Below are positions 4,893-5,362 of a stretch of DNA of 5,362 bases, piece after piece. Source of the DNA: Verrucomicrobiota bacterium (lineage in GTDB: Bacteria; Verrucomicrobiota; Verrucomicrobiia; Limisphaerales; UBA11358); the NCBI GenBank assembly GCA_021323835.1, contig JAJPKI010000330.1, positions 1-5,362 on the forward strand, read 5' to 3'. A program made the position numbers and the translations under genes. Position 1 is the stretch's first letter; every line of letters starts with the position of its first letter. The notes under the pieces were generated by a model. The model saw only the letters and a program-made list of their open reading frames with translations. It was not told the origin of the DNA and did no database searches.

Positions 4893-5362
4893 ATGGCTGA
4901 CAAAACTTTAAATGAAGTCGGCGGCGAAACGCGCAAGCTGTTCGTGAAAGGCACGGAAGCGCTGGCGCGGGAAAATCTGGATTATGCCATCGCCCTGTTG
5001 AACCAGGCGCTCGATAAAGAGCCGGGATTTTATGATTGCCGCAAAGCATTGCGCGACGCGCAATTCCGCAAGGCTGGCGAGAAGAGCGGCGGTTTCTTCA
5101 AAAAAATGTTGAGCGGCGCGGGCAATTCACCGCAAATCGCCAAGGCACAAATGACGTTGCGCAACAATCCCGGCGGCGCGATGTCCGTTGCGGAGCAAAT
5201 CTTAAACACCGACCCGAACAGTTCCGCGGCGCATCGAATTATTGTCGAGGCGGCCAGAGTTTTGGAATTGCCGAAGACGGCAGTGCTTTCCTATGAAACG
5301 TTGCTAAAAAATTCGCCGAAGGACAAACAGCTAGCGATTGATTTCGCCCATGCTTTGAGAGA
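4893..5362 (+). CDS. TPR-repeat protein, N-terminal part, continues beyond right edge
   Basis: An ATG at 4893 opens a frame with no stop up to the right edge (156 complete codons). There is no signal peptide (MADKTLNEVGGETRKL), so the protein is probably cytoplasmic or a membrane protein with a later anchor. Helical TPR-like units are seen at about 14-48 (ALARENLDYAIALLNQAL, then DKEPGFYDCR), 80-112 (AMSVAEQILNTDPNSSAAH) and 114-146 (RVLELPKTAVLSYETLLKNSPKD), separated by a basic, glycine-rich link GEKSGGFFKKMLSGAGNS (62-79). I recognise the overall form from Verrucomicrobiota genomes but know no function; TPR units normally mediate protein contacts. A weak AGG (4878-4880) lies 12 nt before the start. 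It follows aroC by 29 nt. Confidence 0.85.
   Translation, partial: MADKTLNEVGGETRKLFVKGTEALARENLDYAIALLNQALDKEPGFYDCRKALRDAQFRKAGEKSGGFFKKMLSGAGNSPQIAKAQMTLRNNPGGAMSVAEQILNTDPNSSAAHRIIVEAARVLELPKTAVLSYETLLKNSPKDKQLAIDFAHALR

Noticed and set aside
1..5362. CRISPR array, tRNA, rRNA or transposase gene
   Set aside because: No regularly spaced 25-40 bp repeats, no tRNA-like cloverleaf and no transposase or integrase motif were seen in any frame.

Overview
The window looks like a chromosomal segment of a Verrucomicrobiota bacterium, most likely of the Pedosphaera/Limisphaera type (subdivision 3). The evidence is indirect: the secreted NHL-repeat protein ends in a C-terminal module (GRTYQIQTSPDLNSW ... 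FYRALL) that I associate with Pedosphaera-like genomes, the TPR protein downstream of aroC looks familiar from the same phylum, and recognisable Shine-Dalgarno sequences are scarce. No sequence search was possible, so the taxonomy is an inference.

Layout. On the minus strand, read from right to left, lie trpA (tryptophan synthase alpha, 3658-2858), a toxin-first toxin-antitoxin pair of the HI1419/HI1420 type (2828-2508 and 2503-2207), a short second copy of the 3' end of trpA (2205-2155), a secreted six-bladed NHL beta-propeller gene (2113-839) and the first 268 codons of a mannose-1-phosphate guanylyltransferase (806 to the left edge). On the plus strand, diverging from trpA across a 125-bp gap, lie aroC (chorismate synthase, 3784-4863) and the first 156 codons of a TPR protein (4893 to the right edge). 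The only gaps longer than 40 bp are the trpA/aroC divergent region (3659-3783), which holds an imperfect inverted repeat and a candidate aroC promoter, and 2114-2206, which holds the trpA remnant and a short tandem repeat.

How the genes relate. AroC makes chorismate, the branch-point precursor of tryptophan, and TrpA acts near the end of the tryptophan branch, so the divergent pair is metabolically connected although trpB is not adjacent. The mannose-1-phosphate guanylyltransferase supplies GDP-mannose for glycans and the NHL protein is probably exported; no functional link between those two is visible.

The most interesting structure is the toxin-antitoxin cassette. It sits exactly between two copies of the last codons of trpA: a 41-bp direct repeat (39/41 identical) occurs inside trpA just before its stop and again 1 nt after the antitoxin stop, in the same reading frame and followed by its own stop. 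The two ends differ by conservative or silent codon changes, as if two diverged trpA alleles were joined. This is what is expected if the cassette entered at the end of trpA carrying a replacement 3' end, and recombination between the repeats would remove the cassette and still leave an intact trpA. The NHL gene is a second possible insertion: it is AT-richer than its neighbours and is flanked by inverted copies of a CACAGAT-based repeat.
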